Below are positions 1-10,260 of a stretch of 64,000 nt of DNA, piece after piece. The stretch is from Spongilla lacustris (Eukaryota > Porifera > Demospongiae > Spongillida > Spongillidae). The DNA is taken from contig OX442423.1 in assembly GCA_949361645.1 (NCBI GenBank), positions 5,679,505 to 5,743,504 on the forward strand, read 5' to 3'. The notes below the pieces were generated by a model. It was not told the origin of the DNA and searched no databases. It saw only the letters and a program-made list of their open reading frames with translations. The translations under genes were made by a program, and so were the position numbers. How positions within the stretch are numbered: the first letter of the stretch is position 1; every line of letters starts with the position of its first letter.

Positions 1-1084
1 TATCATTTGGCCTTTCAGCTTAGCAATAATTCACTGCACAAATGTTCTGTTTTGTGCATGTTCTTCAGTTCCACTAACATTCTATTTTATGCCACTGTAC
101 AGATGTATTACAATCATAGGGTTCTATTCCTTTCACTGACTTGCAGCTGCATGTATCTGTGCTTTCAGCAGCATCAGTACTGCTCCAAGAAGCTGTGTCA
201 TGTGTCCCTTTCAGTATTTACATGTATCACTTATGCCTCATCAGTTATTGCATCCGTTCCTGAGATACTATTTATGCAGGATTCTGTACATATTTGTTGA
301 TATTTAATCAACAATCCAAATTCCAACACAACAATATAAACGTCTGGGGGTGACCAAGCGTGACGCCCCGAGCTGGCAGTGTATTGATGAAAGAACTCAT
401 TGCTAGACTGTTTGGATTGGATAGCCAATCTTTTTTTTTTTTTGCATCAAGTCTCTGCATGGCTTCATTTTTAATCCCCTAATCCCAAAACACTTGAACT
501 ACACTGACAATATCATTATGGCAAATATAAGATGGATCGCGTGCATCTCAGTTAGGAATCAAAATGCTCAAGCAAGCCAGACCATAATCTCAGCGTCAGA
601 TTTAATTAGTAAATTGCCTTCGTCTCAATGTTTGTGCAATTTGTGATTTTGTTTTGTCAATGGCTCTCCATATAAAGAAGCAGCCATGCATGCATGTACA
701 TGCAGTTAGTTTCTATATTATAAGAAGCTATGGGGGTCGCCAGCATAGAGGTATGGGGGAGCGCTGGCTAGCTATAATATCACCCATCGGCGGAGCCCAA
801 AAGCTTTCACACTTTACGCTTCAAACCCCGTTAAAAATTAGTCTAATGGTCTGCATGCCAATACATGTATTCGCGGTGGACTATAATTTTTCACGCATAT
901 ATTTTTTTTTAAAGAATACGCGCAAGCATCACTGTATCAGCGACGTCCAGACAACAAAGTTCATTGCGACAACGATCGAAGTCATACGCATAGTATCCTG
1001 TTGTGATTTACTTTAACCGCACACCTACGCGTCGTATTAAAAACATCCGCGTTATTGTTTATAGCATGCTTCCACAGTGGAGCT
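1..1084. other. Non-genic stretch, nothing recognised
   Basis: No open frame here resembles a known family. There is a poly-T run near 431 and several TACATGTA-type palindromes. The last part probably contains the promoter of the LDLa-type gene that starts at 1085, but I see no clear TATA box or initiator. Confidence 0.4.
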
Positions 1085-1972
1085 ATGGCAAGTCTGAGAA
1101 TAGGCTATACCAAAATGATTCGTTGGCGAGGCGTTGTAACGGCAATAGTAATATGCCTGCTTTATAGCGGTGTAGCCATAGCTCAAGGTAATTAAACCGT
1201 GAATTTAAGCCGGACAGTCAGAACATGCTTGAGCCTTGGTACTTCTTTTCTCTCATGCCGTACATGCATGTCGCGAAGACGACTATTGTCACGGATTCAG
1301 TTGCCAGAATGGCTGTGTTAGTCGTAGTCAAGTCTGCGATTACCGAAATGACTGCGGAGACAACAGAGATGAAATTGGATGTGGTATGTTGTAGTCGCTA
1401 TATACATGTATTATGTAATGGGCGAAGGTCAAATTTATACAGGCCGATGCTGAATTTCGCTGCGGCAACGACATCTGCATTCCGTTTTACTGCGCATGTG
1501 ACGGAAAATCAGACTGTGTGGATAGCAGCGACGAAAATAATTGCCACAGTAAGTGATGTGTGCATGCATTTTATTCGAAACAAATACATGTTACCAGTTG
1601 ATCTATTATAAATTCCTGCATAGACATCATCGCTGCCATTATACTGGTAGCGTACTTGGGAGTGCACTACTGTTCGCAGTTGGTACAACGTTTTGCGCTT
1701 TTTTAATATGCTACTTTAAACGTCGAAACAAGCGTCAATATAACCATATAAACGTTATCTGCGATTCAACTGAAGGGCCTATTCTTATAAGGGACAATAT
1801 GCCTATGGAGGACAACACCCCATCAGGACGCAGCCTTTCGCGATTGTCTAGTTTGTATCTAGTGCACTGTAAATTCAACTTTTCACCTTCAGTGCAGTTG
1901 TGCTTGCACAAATCAATTAATAATTCATGCGAAACGAGGATATCGACACAAATTTTGGCCGGTTTACAGTAA
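1085..1972 (+). CDS. Putative small LDLa-module transmembrane protein, frames not fully resolved
   Basis: Exon 1 (1085-1187) encodes a 34-residue start with a hydrophobic core ([18 protein letters not shown]), a good signal peptide, and ends in phase 1 at GT 1188. Exon 2 (1279-1383, 105 nt, phase 1-1) encodes one LDL-receptor class A module with six cysteines and the calcium motif [16 protein letters not shown]. Exon 3 (about 1443-1548) encodes a second module (FRCGNDIC, then [11 protein letters not shown]). Exon 4 from 1624 encodes a TM helix ([21 protein letters not shown]), a KRRNKR stop-transfer and a Ser-rich tail, with its stop at 1970-1972. LDLa modules bind calcium and protein ligands, so a small receptor is the inference. 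Exon 3 is one base too long for the usual phase 1-1 module, and the TM frame is also one base off. These breaks could be sequence errors, a missed micro-intron or decay of the gene. Confidence 0.6.
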
Positions 1973-1974
1973 TG

Positions 1975-2363
1975 CTGAATTGCGAACTAGTAAATACATC
2001 GTACAGATCTACAGAAAACTACTGAGGTTCAGCTTCGCTTAAAGCTTCATCAATTAATTTACTTACTAAACTTAATTTTAGCGCGAGCTGCACGTTCATA
2101 TGCTGTTTCGTATGGCCGACGCTTACATGTACTTCTTTTCAGTGTGGTTCTGCTCAAAATGCATGTATTAGTTTCGAACGTCAAATGTAAGGAGAAAGTG
2201 AATTGAGAATTCTCAACCATCTGTGGGATCTGGGACCCAGACTATGTACAAGTTCCCATATGTGATGTACATGCATGCATATGTCTACATATTCATGATC
2301 AAGTGAGATCTATACGTATATATGTCCTTGGGACTACAGTACATTTGTTCATGTGAGTATATT
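1975..2363. other. Non-genic stretch
   Basis: AT-rich sequence with scattered TACATGTA motifs. No coding signal is seen. Confidence 0.4.
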
Positions 2364-2425
2364 GTACCACCATTTACATGTATATGCTGTCACTGTACCA
2401 CCATTTACATGTATATGCTGTCACT
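2364..2425. repeat. Two-copy 31-bp tandem repeat
   Basis: A 31-bp unit beginning taccaccatttacatg is repeated twice head to tail without a mismatch that I can see. This is a recent local duplication. Confidence 0.85.
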
Positions 2426-2720
2426 GACATTGGTCTGTGATACCTATAAAGTCCTGGTCCTTTTATTCTAGGGTTCAATATCAAGAGTTGTGTCAAAATG
2501 GGACTGTTTCTATGGAGATGAGTTGACATATTACTCAAGGACACTCCTATATATATTTTTGTACTGGGGAAGAGCAGCACCAGGAACCCAATGGTGAGAC
2601 TGACCATCCGGAGTGTTCAACACCTCCAGGGGTATCCACCTTAGGCTCAACAAATTTACTTAAATACCCCAACGTTCCACTCTACTCAGCTGGCATGCAC
2701 TTCTTCATCAAGCAAACCAG

Positions 2721-3040
2721 ATGGGCAGGTGTGTTGAGTGTACCAAAGGCAGGCACACATGCAATGGAGGCCTACAGATAATGCTACCACTGTTCTACTC
2801 ACCTCTATTCCACTTCAAAGATGGGACTCCACTCACATCTAAGAACATCCGCTCCACCCTCATATCCCTGGTATGGTGGAGCAATGTGGCTACAATCCAG
2901 CTAAATACAACACTCGCATTGGTACAGCCACTTATACAATAACAGCCAGAGCAGGCCTTCCCACTGACACCATTCAGAAGTACATATGGTGCAGCCACAG
3001 TACATGTACACTCATTGTTAGTACTAGCAATAGCAGAAGA
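2721..3040 (+). pseudogene. Tyrosine-recombinase remnant (DIRS/Crypton-like)
   Basis: The first half reads FHFKDGTPLTSKNIRSTLIS. After a frame change near 2860-2870 the next frame reads VEQCGYNPAKYNTRIGTATY and then ARAGLPTDTIQKYIW. The order DGxPLT, (H)xxRIGxAT, AGLPxxxIxxxxxW is the C-terminal signature of the phage-integrase-like tyrosine recombinases carried by DIRS-type and Crypton-type eukaryotic elements. Here the catalytic block is damaged: the usual HSFRIG reads YNTRIG and LGRWSS reads YIWCSH, so it cannot be active. No split direct repeats were recognised. The protein family is fairly sure, the element class is not. Confidence 0.65.
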
Positions 3041-3289
3041 GGACAAATTGCGTATGCTTTGAATGCACATTACATGTTCGCACTAACCACACACTGTGCA
3101 GAGACAGGGGTTTGGCAGGGGGTTGGGGGTCGTTTGGGCCTGCTGCCAGCAAGCATTGGCATAACATAGGAGGGGGGGGGGTACACATATAAAGCTTATC
3201 TTTAAAAAAAAAAGAAAGAAAGCATTGCGATAGTGCTATTCCATTGGTGAAGCCCTACGAAGGTGCTTTGCAGTAAAATTAAAGCGCTT

Positions 3290-4600
3290 TACGTGCAGAC
3301 AAAGATTCAAAATGCGGCACATGCAGATTTGATGTTAATCGATCTAGGTAAGGCTAGATTTATTCTGTAATAGACTTCAGGATCTGGATTTTCTGGACCT
3401 GAATTAGCCCTGTGTCTTTGTCTTCCAGTTATATGTGGAACTGCAAGGACCATGCCTAGCTCACTACCCATTCGTTGGCATCCATAAACCAATCATGAAA
3501 TTCTTTTTCAATGTTCCCCCTTAAAAATTTAATATCATTGATGACACTGTGTATCAAGTTATAGGCATGTACAATATCCTCATCTTTTTTTTTGCAACTT
3601 GACAGCAATAGGTTTAATAATCTCAAGCACATTTTTGTTGACAATAAAGGCTATAAGAACCTGAGGAACTTTCAGTGCAAAAGAACTTGGGCTTATGTCC
3701 TGCTCTCACTATCCCATTCCCAATTGGTATCAATATTCATATCTGAATACACATTAGGATCTACCATTACTTCAAAACATGAACAAATATACATGAAGAG
3801 GCCATAAAATGTCTCAAAACATGTATGTCATTCCACCCACCAAGTTTTGCACAACCCTTTAATCTTTGCAGTATTATGTTGTGAATCAAATGCTTCCAAT
3901 ATATGTTCAAAATAATTTTGCCTTTTAGGGGAGGAGTTGAAAAATAGATATGACTCCAATCATGTTTTGAATAACAGGAATAGAACAGGCAGATGTTATG
4001 CTCAAGTTCAGTACATGACATCGACAGTACATGTACAACGCTAGTGGAGAGAGGGCTTTAATTGTGGTCTGCACTCCCACTTTCTGCGATGACATACAGC
4101 TAGCCCCATCATATCCCTGACCACGACATTTGAAACATCTATGCTGTTACTATCTATGAAGGCTAGTTACTATTCCATCTGCAATGCTGGCACCATTAGC
4201 CCTCTCAAGTGGTACAAAATCCAAAAGCACTTCTTTTATTGTATCATTGTTCATATAACACAGGCAAACTGATAGTATTTCTTTGTTAGCGTAATGATCC
4301 GTTACCTCATCAGCTATGATAGAAAATACTGCTGAAGAGCTCTGAAGCGGTTGCATCATTCTTTTCCTTATAATGCAAATAGCAATACAATATCATTCTG
4401 GATTGTTTTGGACATGCAAGCATTGTTGATGTCAATGAAGTTCTCTCGTGAGACTGGGTGTCTTTGTGAAGGCTTTGTCGAAAATTTATATATCTCATAG
4501 GGACATTCTCAAGTGTCTTTGCGTTTCTTTGTAGTATCTGCCCATATCCTTGTGCCTTCTGGCTTCTCTTGTGCATGTATTTGTGAGATGCGCCCAATAT
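3290..4600 (-). pseudogene. Decayed hAT-family transposase (DUF4371/ZMYM1-like)
   Basis: Read on the minus strand, separate frames give in order: FSIIADEVTDHYANKEILSV with a following FVPLERANGASIADGIV (4150-4359); CRGQGYDGAS and then CHVLNLSIT (about 4140-3990); FFNSSPKRQNYFEHILEAFD and LCKTWWVE (about 3940-3830); then KDEDIVHAYNLIHSVINDIK (3456-3644) and ITGRQRHRANSGPENPDPEVYYR (about 3440-3350, quoted here as family cues ITGRQRHRAN and EVYYR). The same order of blocks occurs in the RNase-H-fold transposases annotated as DUF4371, ZMYM1-like or '52 kDa repressor-like' proteins. Frame changes and stops between every block show a dead copy. About 1.3 kb is covered, a large part of the family length. 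I could not define its terminal inverted repeats. Confidence 0.85.
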
Positions 4601-5460
4601 GTATTACATTTTTATAGATGCATACCTCACCTAGGGGGTTGGTCAATCAGTTTCAAATTGAAACAAATTGATCTGTTTGTGCATGTATTCCTCTGTTTAA
4701 CCCCCACTCCTTCCTCTCTCATTTCATTTCTTTCTCTCCTATTCAGCACACAGGAGTATAGAGAGAGCATGCAGGCACACTTACTGAGTGTGTGTGGTGA
4801 ATTTGTGGCAATAACCCAATTCAAGGAGTGCCAGGTTGGTCGATTTGTTGAGCTCACTTCTCTTCCCATCTCTATATCCCACCCCCCACTCTCTGCAGAA
4901 AATCTACATGTATTCTTGGCATTGCATGAAGCTTCTGGTGATTCATCCAGCAAGTGCATTTGCCTGTGCAATTCACCTATTTATCAAGTGATTGAGGCTG
5001 AAATGTATAGTTTCTTTTTTACATGCAGGTTCGACAAATTGAGATTTATCCAGTACACTCACTTATCAGCATGTAGATCTATCTTTTAAGTTCTTTTGGC
5101 TATGTAATATTTTGCTTACTTGCTTTTTCTATTCATTCAATCTTTATTTTAAAATAAAAAAATATTGTACTGTGCTTCCACATACCAATCAAGTTCTATG
5201 TGTTCACGCGATTTGCTATATGATATCCTATAAACAGACATTGAGTGTTAAACTATCATTATGAATTATGCCAACCACACTAATTATAAGCTTATAGCGT
5301 GTTTCATCCAGGTACGCATGTATAACAGTTTAGAATACGACAGAAGGTAAAGGCTAAAGGTTGCAGAAGCTGAATACATGTATTTGGCGACCTGCGATCA
5401 GCTTTTCAAACCAAATGTGCCAGCCCTAGCCTAGGCGCGGTATATACACATTTGCCAAAG
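4601..5460. other. Non-genic stretch
   Basis: Two overlapping open frames on opposite strands (plus 4550-5089, minus 4627-4971) show no family resemblance, and their composition (TC-rich, low complexity) suggests chance. Nothing else is seen. Confidence 0.35.
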
Positions 5461-5469
5461 TTGAACCTA

Positions 5470-6290
5470 TGTAGACACGTACGTTGGTATCGATTGCTAT
5501 ACGAATTGACTTTATCCAAGAAAGCAGATGAGAATGAAAACCAACTTTAGTATAACTGAGCTTTAGATGCGAGAAAGAATCAAATGCTTAAGCAAAATCT
5601 ATACAAACTACATCAATCAGCATCTTAGCAATGTTATTTAATTTAGCATTACCAAGAGTTGAGTACAAGTAGGCCTTTTGGGTAGAAAACCATGCTGATC
5701 TTCAGCTTGATAGTAGACCATTAACCCTGAGGAAATGAACCATTGATTCAGAAACAATAGATTCCGTCGATCACTTTGCAGCATTTACTGGTCACAGAAA
5801 CAGGACAATAATTACTAGGAAGTTGACGAGCCCCCTTTTGAAATATTGGGCACACATAACAACCAGTTGGTAAGATACCGCTTTCCATAGACATGCATGG
5901 TATACAGACAACTTAGAGGGAATGCTATTACAGAAGCAATAATAAACTTCAGAAACATTGCCGGAAAACCATCAGGAGTTTTAGAGCAGTTGTTTGGCAG
6001 ATTCCTAAGAGTTCTCAACACTTTGTCGTAATTAAAACTAATGATATTTAGAGACTTTGTACTTTGTAGATAAAGAGGGAAATGTCGGGGTTAGCGATCG
6101 TCTTTAGTGAAAACAGAAGCAAAATATTTATTGAGAACTTCCCACATTTCCCAATCTTCAATAGCCAAACTACCATCATCACTCAACAGAGAAGGTATAA
6201 GTTTGGAGTTAGCATAGGCATAAAATCTGCTTTTAGCAATACCAAGCTCCCTTAAAGACTTCACTTCATCGTCAGCTGTTTAGGATACCT
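5470..6290 (-). pseudogene. LINE reverse transcriptase remnant (CR1/jockey-type RT)
   Basis: On the minus strand the fragment reads IAKSRFYAYANSKLIPSLL, ADWEMWEVLNKYFASVFT-like text and then LPNNCSKTPDGFPAMFLKF, followed by FSKGG, NYCPVSVTSKCCKVI and DGIIVSESMVHFL-like blocks. The sequence 'SKTPDGxPxxFLK ... VxxxFxKGx ... NYxPVSxTSxxxKVxE' is the fingers region of non-LTR retrotransposon reverse transcriptases of the CR1/jockey group. The catalytic YxDD block is absent. Several frame breaks show an old dead copy, 5' and 3' truncated. Confidence 0.75.
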
Positions 6291-6610
6291 TCAATATATA
6301 TGTTTAATTTTGGAGTACCAGTATTTTGTCTTTAGAAGTAAGGAACGAATATGCTTTGGTACAGAGTATTTCCTAGGATGAATATGAGAAAGGGATACAA
6401 ATTGAATGATAGAATAATCTAAAACCTGTGATATTTTGGTCCAGAATTCATCTACATTTTGACTGGCATTGTAAAGTAGTAACCAGTTAACATATATTAT
6501 AATACAGAATACGTAATACATTATAAGAGATGTCTATGTTCAAGTACACTATTTTACAATGGCTACCTGGCAATCATTGCTCTGGCATGTTGCCTTTGTA
6601 ATGTGATGGC
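6291..6610. other. AT-rich spacer between two LINE fragments
   Basis: No coding similarity is seen. A minus-strand open frame (6291-6521) has no recognisable family. Confidence 0.35.
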
Positions 6611-7625
6611 CAATCATTGGTATAATTGGTTCATGACACATGATTTTGCCTGGCCAGTGCACCCTGACATTCTGTCCGCAAGAGTGGCAAAAACTGGTCT
6701 GCTCTCCAACCCCCATCCACCAAATGTTTCAACTGCCAAGGGTATGAACAGAATGTTCTGATTGTGAAGGGCCTCCAGATATTTTGTGTTCTTCTGCATG
6801 CTCCTCCCTCCAATGAGCTGCACAAAGCTTTTCAGTCTGTGTGTGGTTGTACAGTAATAGATGTGATTGTGTCAGGCTGACCACAGATATATCTATGGCT
6901 AAAGGTTTGCCTGCAGACCATGTTGGAATAAAAAGGTCAGTTGGTTTCATCTGCGCTCCAGGAAGTATGTACTGCTTTTCCAATTGAGGAGAAAGAGCAG
7001 CTTGGGATGCCATGCCATATATCACATCACGAATAGCGTTGTGTCGACTGATACGTTCGCCATTTGTGTTGCAAACTGTGGCATGGTGTCTCGATTTGTC
7101 TTGATGTTGGTGACAAAAAGGGCATTCAGAATCCTCTGTGTTTACATCGGCTCCAATCCACCACCTGGTCACAGCTCTCCACTCATGAGGAGAGAGATAG
7201 AGCCCCAAGTTGTTGTTGGGGACAACCAATAACCAAGCAGAGGCATGTGGGGCTGCTACTGCAGTAAGCCTGGCTTTGTCTTGTGGAAGAGTGGCAGGAA
7301 TACAAAGGGACAAATAAACAGTGTCATCAATAGCAGATGAAAGCTTCTTCTGTGATGGTATGCATTATGCAAAGAATTGGGATCACTGATTGGTTGCATA
7401 TAGCAATGGCCTTGGTGAGGTGTTGGTGATTGTCATAAACATCAGACCTGCAGATGCAATTGCTTCATAATTTTGTGTGACAGATGCTATGTATGCAGCA
7501 GCAGCATGCATACTCACACTACGGAGCCCTAGACCTCCACATTTGAGATTAAGGGTGCACTGACTCCATTGATCATCATTTAAGGAACTGGACACAATTT
7601 TCTCAAACCACGAGCATACTGCCGC
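6610..7625 (-). pseudogene. LINE 3' fragment: RT thumb and C-terminal zinc-knuckle region
   Basis: Minus strand. The upstream part reads GGLGLRSVSMHAAAAYIASV, the conserved post-palm block of this LINE family. The 194-aa open frame 7313-6729 continues with ASAWLLVVPNNNLGLYLSPH, a CPFC...H...C knuckle (CPFCHQHQDKSRHHATVC), RHNAIRDVIYGMA, the pair PTDLFIPTW and AIDISVVS, and ends in an overlapping frame with IPLAVETFGGWG. This is the usual C-terminal domain of a CR1/RTE-like family that recurs at 8679, 9055, 46990 and 55549. The copy is 5' truncated and has at least two frame changes (near 7380 and 6730). Of all copies here it keeps the longest intact C-terminal frame. Confidence 0.8.
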
Positions 7626-7636
7626 ATCAAAAACAA

Positions 7637-7668
<32 letters not shown>

Positions 7669-7670
7669 GG
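7637..7670. repeat. (ATT)n microsatellite, likely retroelement tail
   Basis: About eleven ATT units. On the minus strand this is (AAT)n, positioned about 135 bp downstream of the acidic minus-strand ORF at 7806-8420, where a LINE or SINE tail would lie. Confidence 0.6.
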
Positions 7671-7805
7671 CGTTCCATAGTTATTATGATTTTACATAGA
7701 TACATGACAAGCACAGAGCTACATGTATAGAGTCCTATCAATATAATTATAAATTATATTAATACATATACACTACCCCTACACTAGCTATCGTTTCCCC
7801 ACTTC

Positions 7806-8420
7806 TCAGCCAGCCTTTTCTGTGCTCTTGGGACCGTATCGCCTAGCCTTGCGGAGGGAGGATTTAGACAAAGGTGGGCAAACTGTTTCAGAGGCCTGCG
7901 ATTTTTTGAAGAAATGATTCGCGGCACCTTCCACAGTAGAATCCGAGTGATGTCGCTCTTCCACGGCGGTATTCAGCTTGTCAAAATCGACAATGCTTTT
8001 CTGCCCTTCCGAGCTCAACCCTTCATCTTTGTCCCCACATATATCTAACCCTTCCAGATCGATGTCAAAATTGCCTGCATTCAAGATGGATTCTAAAGCT
8101 TTATACGTTTCCCACTTACGAAAGAAAGCCTCTTTCGCTCTCTTTTTGGCCCCTGAAGATGAGGCAAGTGAAAAGTAGAGCACCTGTTCTTCTTCTGCTC
8201 GTCGCAAGGCTCGCTGTGCTGCAATTTGAATTGCGCGCTCTTTTGGCTCATCCGAAAGCCAGGCTGTTCCCGAATCAGCAAAATCAGGGTCATGTAATAG
8301 ACCGTCATCCTCTTCATCAACATCAGAACAGCCAGAGTAATCCCAGAAATCGACCACCTCGTCATATTCAACTACCCCAAAATCGTATTCATCGTCGTCT
8401 TCATCGTCACAAGCCGCCAT
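7806..8420 (-). CDS. Intact 204-aa acidic ORF of unknown function, possibly retroelement-borne
   Basis: An uninterrupted 204-codon frame from ATG 8420 to the stop at 7806. The first 50 residues are strongly acidic (MAACDDEDDDEYDFG, DVDEEDDG). The middle is rich in Ala, Arg and Lys (AAQRALRRAEEEQ, GAKKRAKEAFFRKWETYK) and would form helices. The end is basic (KARRYGPKSTEKAG). There is no signal peptide or membrane segment. I do not recognise the family. It sits directly downstream of a (TTTA)n tract and upstream of an (AAT)n tract, between LINE fragments, so it may be an ORF1-type or captured protein of a retroelement, or a retrogene. An intact frame this long in decayed surroundings argues for a recent insertion or for selection. 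Confidence 0.5.
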   Translation of the reverse strand: MAACDDEDDDEYDFGVVEYDEVVDFWDYSGCSDVDEEDDGLLHDPDFADSGTAWLSDEPKERAIQIAAQRALRRAEEEQVLYFSLASSSGAKKRAKEAFFRKWETYKALESILNAGNFDIDLEGLDICGDKDEGLSSEGQKSIVDFDKLNTAVEERHHSDSTVEGAANHFFKKSQASETVCPPLSKSSLRKARRYGPKSTEKAG

Positions 8421-8439
8421 TTTTTATTATATGGGAAAG

Positions 8440-8445
8440 TTTATT

Positions 8446-8499
<54 letters not shown>

Positions 8500-8505
8500 T
8501 TTTTT
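8440..8505. repeat. (TTTA)n microsatellite
   Basis: About twelve TTTA units, immediately 5' of the minus-strand ORF that starts at 8420. Confidence 0.85.
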
Positions 8506-8678
8506 TGTATTATTACCAATATTATATAAATGGACATGCACAAATACACTGATATATAAACATATATATTATTATTATTATTATTTTATTTGCATTACAT
8601 AGATATAAATGGACATGCACAAATACAAACATATACAACTAGACTAAACACAATGTACACAAAATGCTAACTATATAT

Positions 8679-9060
8679 CTACCCTACATCACTTTGACTG
8701 ATGCTACGGGACAGGATGGCAATGGCATTAGCTCGTACCAGGTGAAGGTTCAGCCGCCCGTAGAGTTCGGTAAGAACCACAGACTTTGTCTTGGACGAGC
8801 AAGTGGCTAGTCGAGAGGCTAGCTGAGAGATGGACTCCAAAGCCTCTTTTCCCCAGGCTCCATACGACTCCACCACCAATGGTACACAGACCCAATCAAG
8901 TTCCTTATATTTGGTGTCATTGGAGGAGTGCTTTCTCAGCTCAGTGGTCAATGCAGCTACTCCTGTTGTCACACTCGCTTCCAAAAGAGTTGTAGGATTA
9001 AGCAGAGATGTGACAGACAGGTCAAAAGCTGCTGCCTTGCCCAAGACCCAGTTTGAAACC
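8679..9060 (-). pseudogene. LINE C-terminal fragment (minus)
   Basis: Minus-strand frame with KAAAFDLSVTSLLNPTTLLEA, VCVPLVVESYGAWGKEAL and LYGRLNLHLVRANAIAILSR. The blocks 'KAxxFDLxVxSPL', 'PLxxExxGxWG' and 'LxxRLxxxLxRxNA' match the C-terminus of the same LINE family as 6610-7625. An ATT run at 8567-8585 follows, reading (AAT)n on the element's strand as a tail. The copy is strongly 5' truncated. Confidence 0.75.
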
Positions 9061-9400
9061 TGACATAGTTTCCGAAGCGGGACACACAGCAGGCACTGCA
9101 GCTTTTGCCACAGAACAGCGAAAGATACTAGCAAATTCTGGGATTTGTGCAGAACTAGGCTGGAGCTGCATACCCCTTGTTGTCGATTCATTCGGGGCAT
9201 GGGGCCAACTTGCCTCTGACACCTTCAAGAAACTTGCTTCCCGCCTTTCAGTTCAGGTTAACTCCTCCACTTCCACCACTCTGGACAGCATTTATTCGAG
9301 ACTAAACCTTTCCCTTGTGCGCTCGAATGCCAGAGCATTTCTTGCAAGGGCAGGTCCCCGTGCTAAAGTCTCAGACCTCTACTTAGATGGCTGACTCATA
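9055..9400 (+). pseudogene. LINE C-terminal fragment (plus), head to head with its neighbour
   Basis: Plus-strand frame 9053-9394 reads IPLVVDSFGAWGQLASDTFK, KLASRLSVQ and LYSRLNLSLVRSNARAFLAR (residues approximate at the last block's first position). It corresponds to the same C-terminal region as the minus fragment that begins at 9060, but is a divergent copy. The two therefore abut at their 5' truncation points with their 3' ends pointing outward. Confidence 0.7.
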
Positions 9401-9458
9401 CATAGTTACATAGTTTACTAGTTCAATATTGAAATTTGTGTTTATACATGCTGTGGAA

Positions 9459-9489
9459 CTAATTATTATTATTATTATTATTATTTGAA

Positions 9490-9520
<31 letters not shown>
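9459..9520. repeat. (ATT)n microsatellite
   Basis: Two ATT runs split by a short interruption (ttgaat), about 62 bp in all. It could be the tail of the minus-strand retro-fragment around 9540-9960. Confidence 0.8.
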
Positions 9521-9539
9521 TATACATAACAGCAAGTAC

Positions 9540-9960
9540 TACCGTCTGTTCCTATAACTAATAAAAGCCTCAAACGATGCGCCCTTCACCTCCTCATCCA
9601 GTTGCTCAATACGATAGCTTGACAATGTGTTCAGGTCTAGCCCCGTCAGACGTCGGTGGTTTTAAACAATGATCCACTTGGTCTTCGAAGGCAGCCCTGG
9701 AGTACTGTTCCTCTTGCGTAGCCCTAGTCTGCGTGGAACAATCCACCCTTTTCGTGGCCACTTCCGAGGTCAACTCCTCAGCCCTGTCACCCGTTCCCAA
9801 AGTCCAGCCATCCAGAGAGCCGCATCCTAATAGGAGCGCACCCCACACGTACATCGTGGCTTCAGCCATAGATGGCAGGTACCGTGAGGTGGCCAGCCTA
9901 CACGTACCAAACTTAAAGGCAAGAGCTATGTCCCGAGGGTAGCAAGTAGAGAGAGAGAAA
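9540..9960 (-). other. Possible retroelement fragment, minus strand
   Basis: An 87-aa minus-strand frame (9869-9606) starts MAEATMYVWGALLLGCGSLD and is followed in another frame by a charged stretch (YRIEQLDEEVKGASFEAF) ending just before the (AAT)n tract at 9459-9520. Position and tail suggest a third truncated retroelement. I recognise no domain. Confidence 0.3.
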
Positions 9961-9992
9961 AAGAGAGCACCGCTCTACCGCCCGCGCGAAAA

Positions 9993-9995
9993 TTA

Positions 9996-10045
<50 letters not shown>

Positions 10046-10046
10046 T
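9993..10046. repeat. (TTA)n microsatellite
   Basis: About sixteen TTA units. Confidence 0.85.
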
Positions 10047-10260
10047 TAAGCCATCATCAATACCACATGCAAACAGTGCGATGCAGAACTCTGTACCAGG
10101 AACATACAATGTCAACTCTTGTTCATCCGTAGTCTTCAATGTCCATTAGGGCCTATCAACACAGCGTAGCACATTATTCGTTGAAAACTAATGCACATGT
10201 ACATGTATCGATTGTAGGCCTGTGTATTGCATTATTTTTAAAAACTGTGTCCAGCAAAAT

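Noticed and set aside
4550..5089. 179-aa plus-strand frame and 114-aa minus-strand frame on the same DNA
   Set aside because: No family resemblance, TC-rich text, mutually overlapping; treated as chance.
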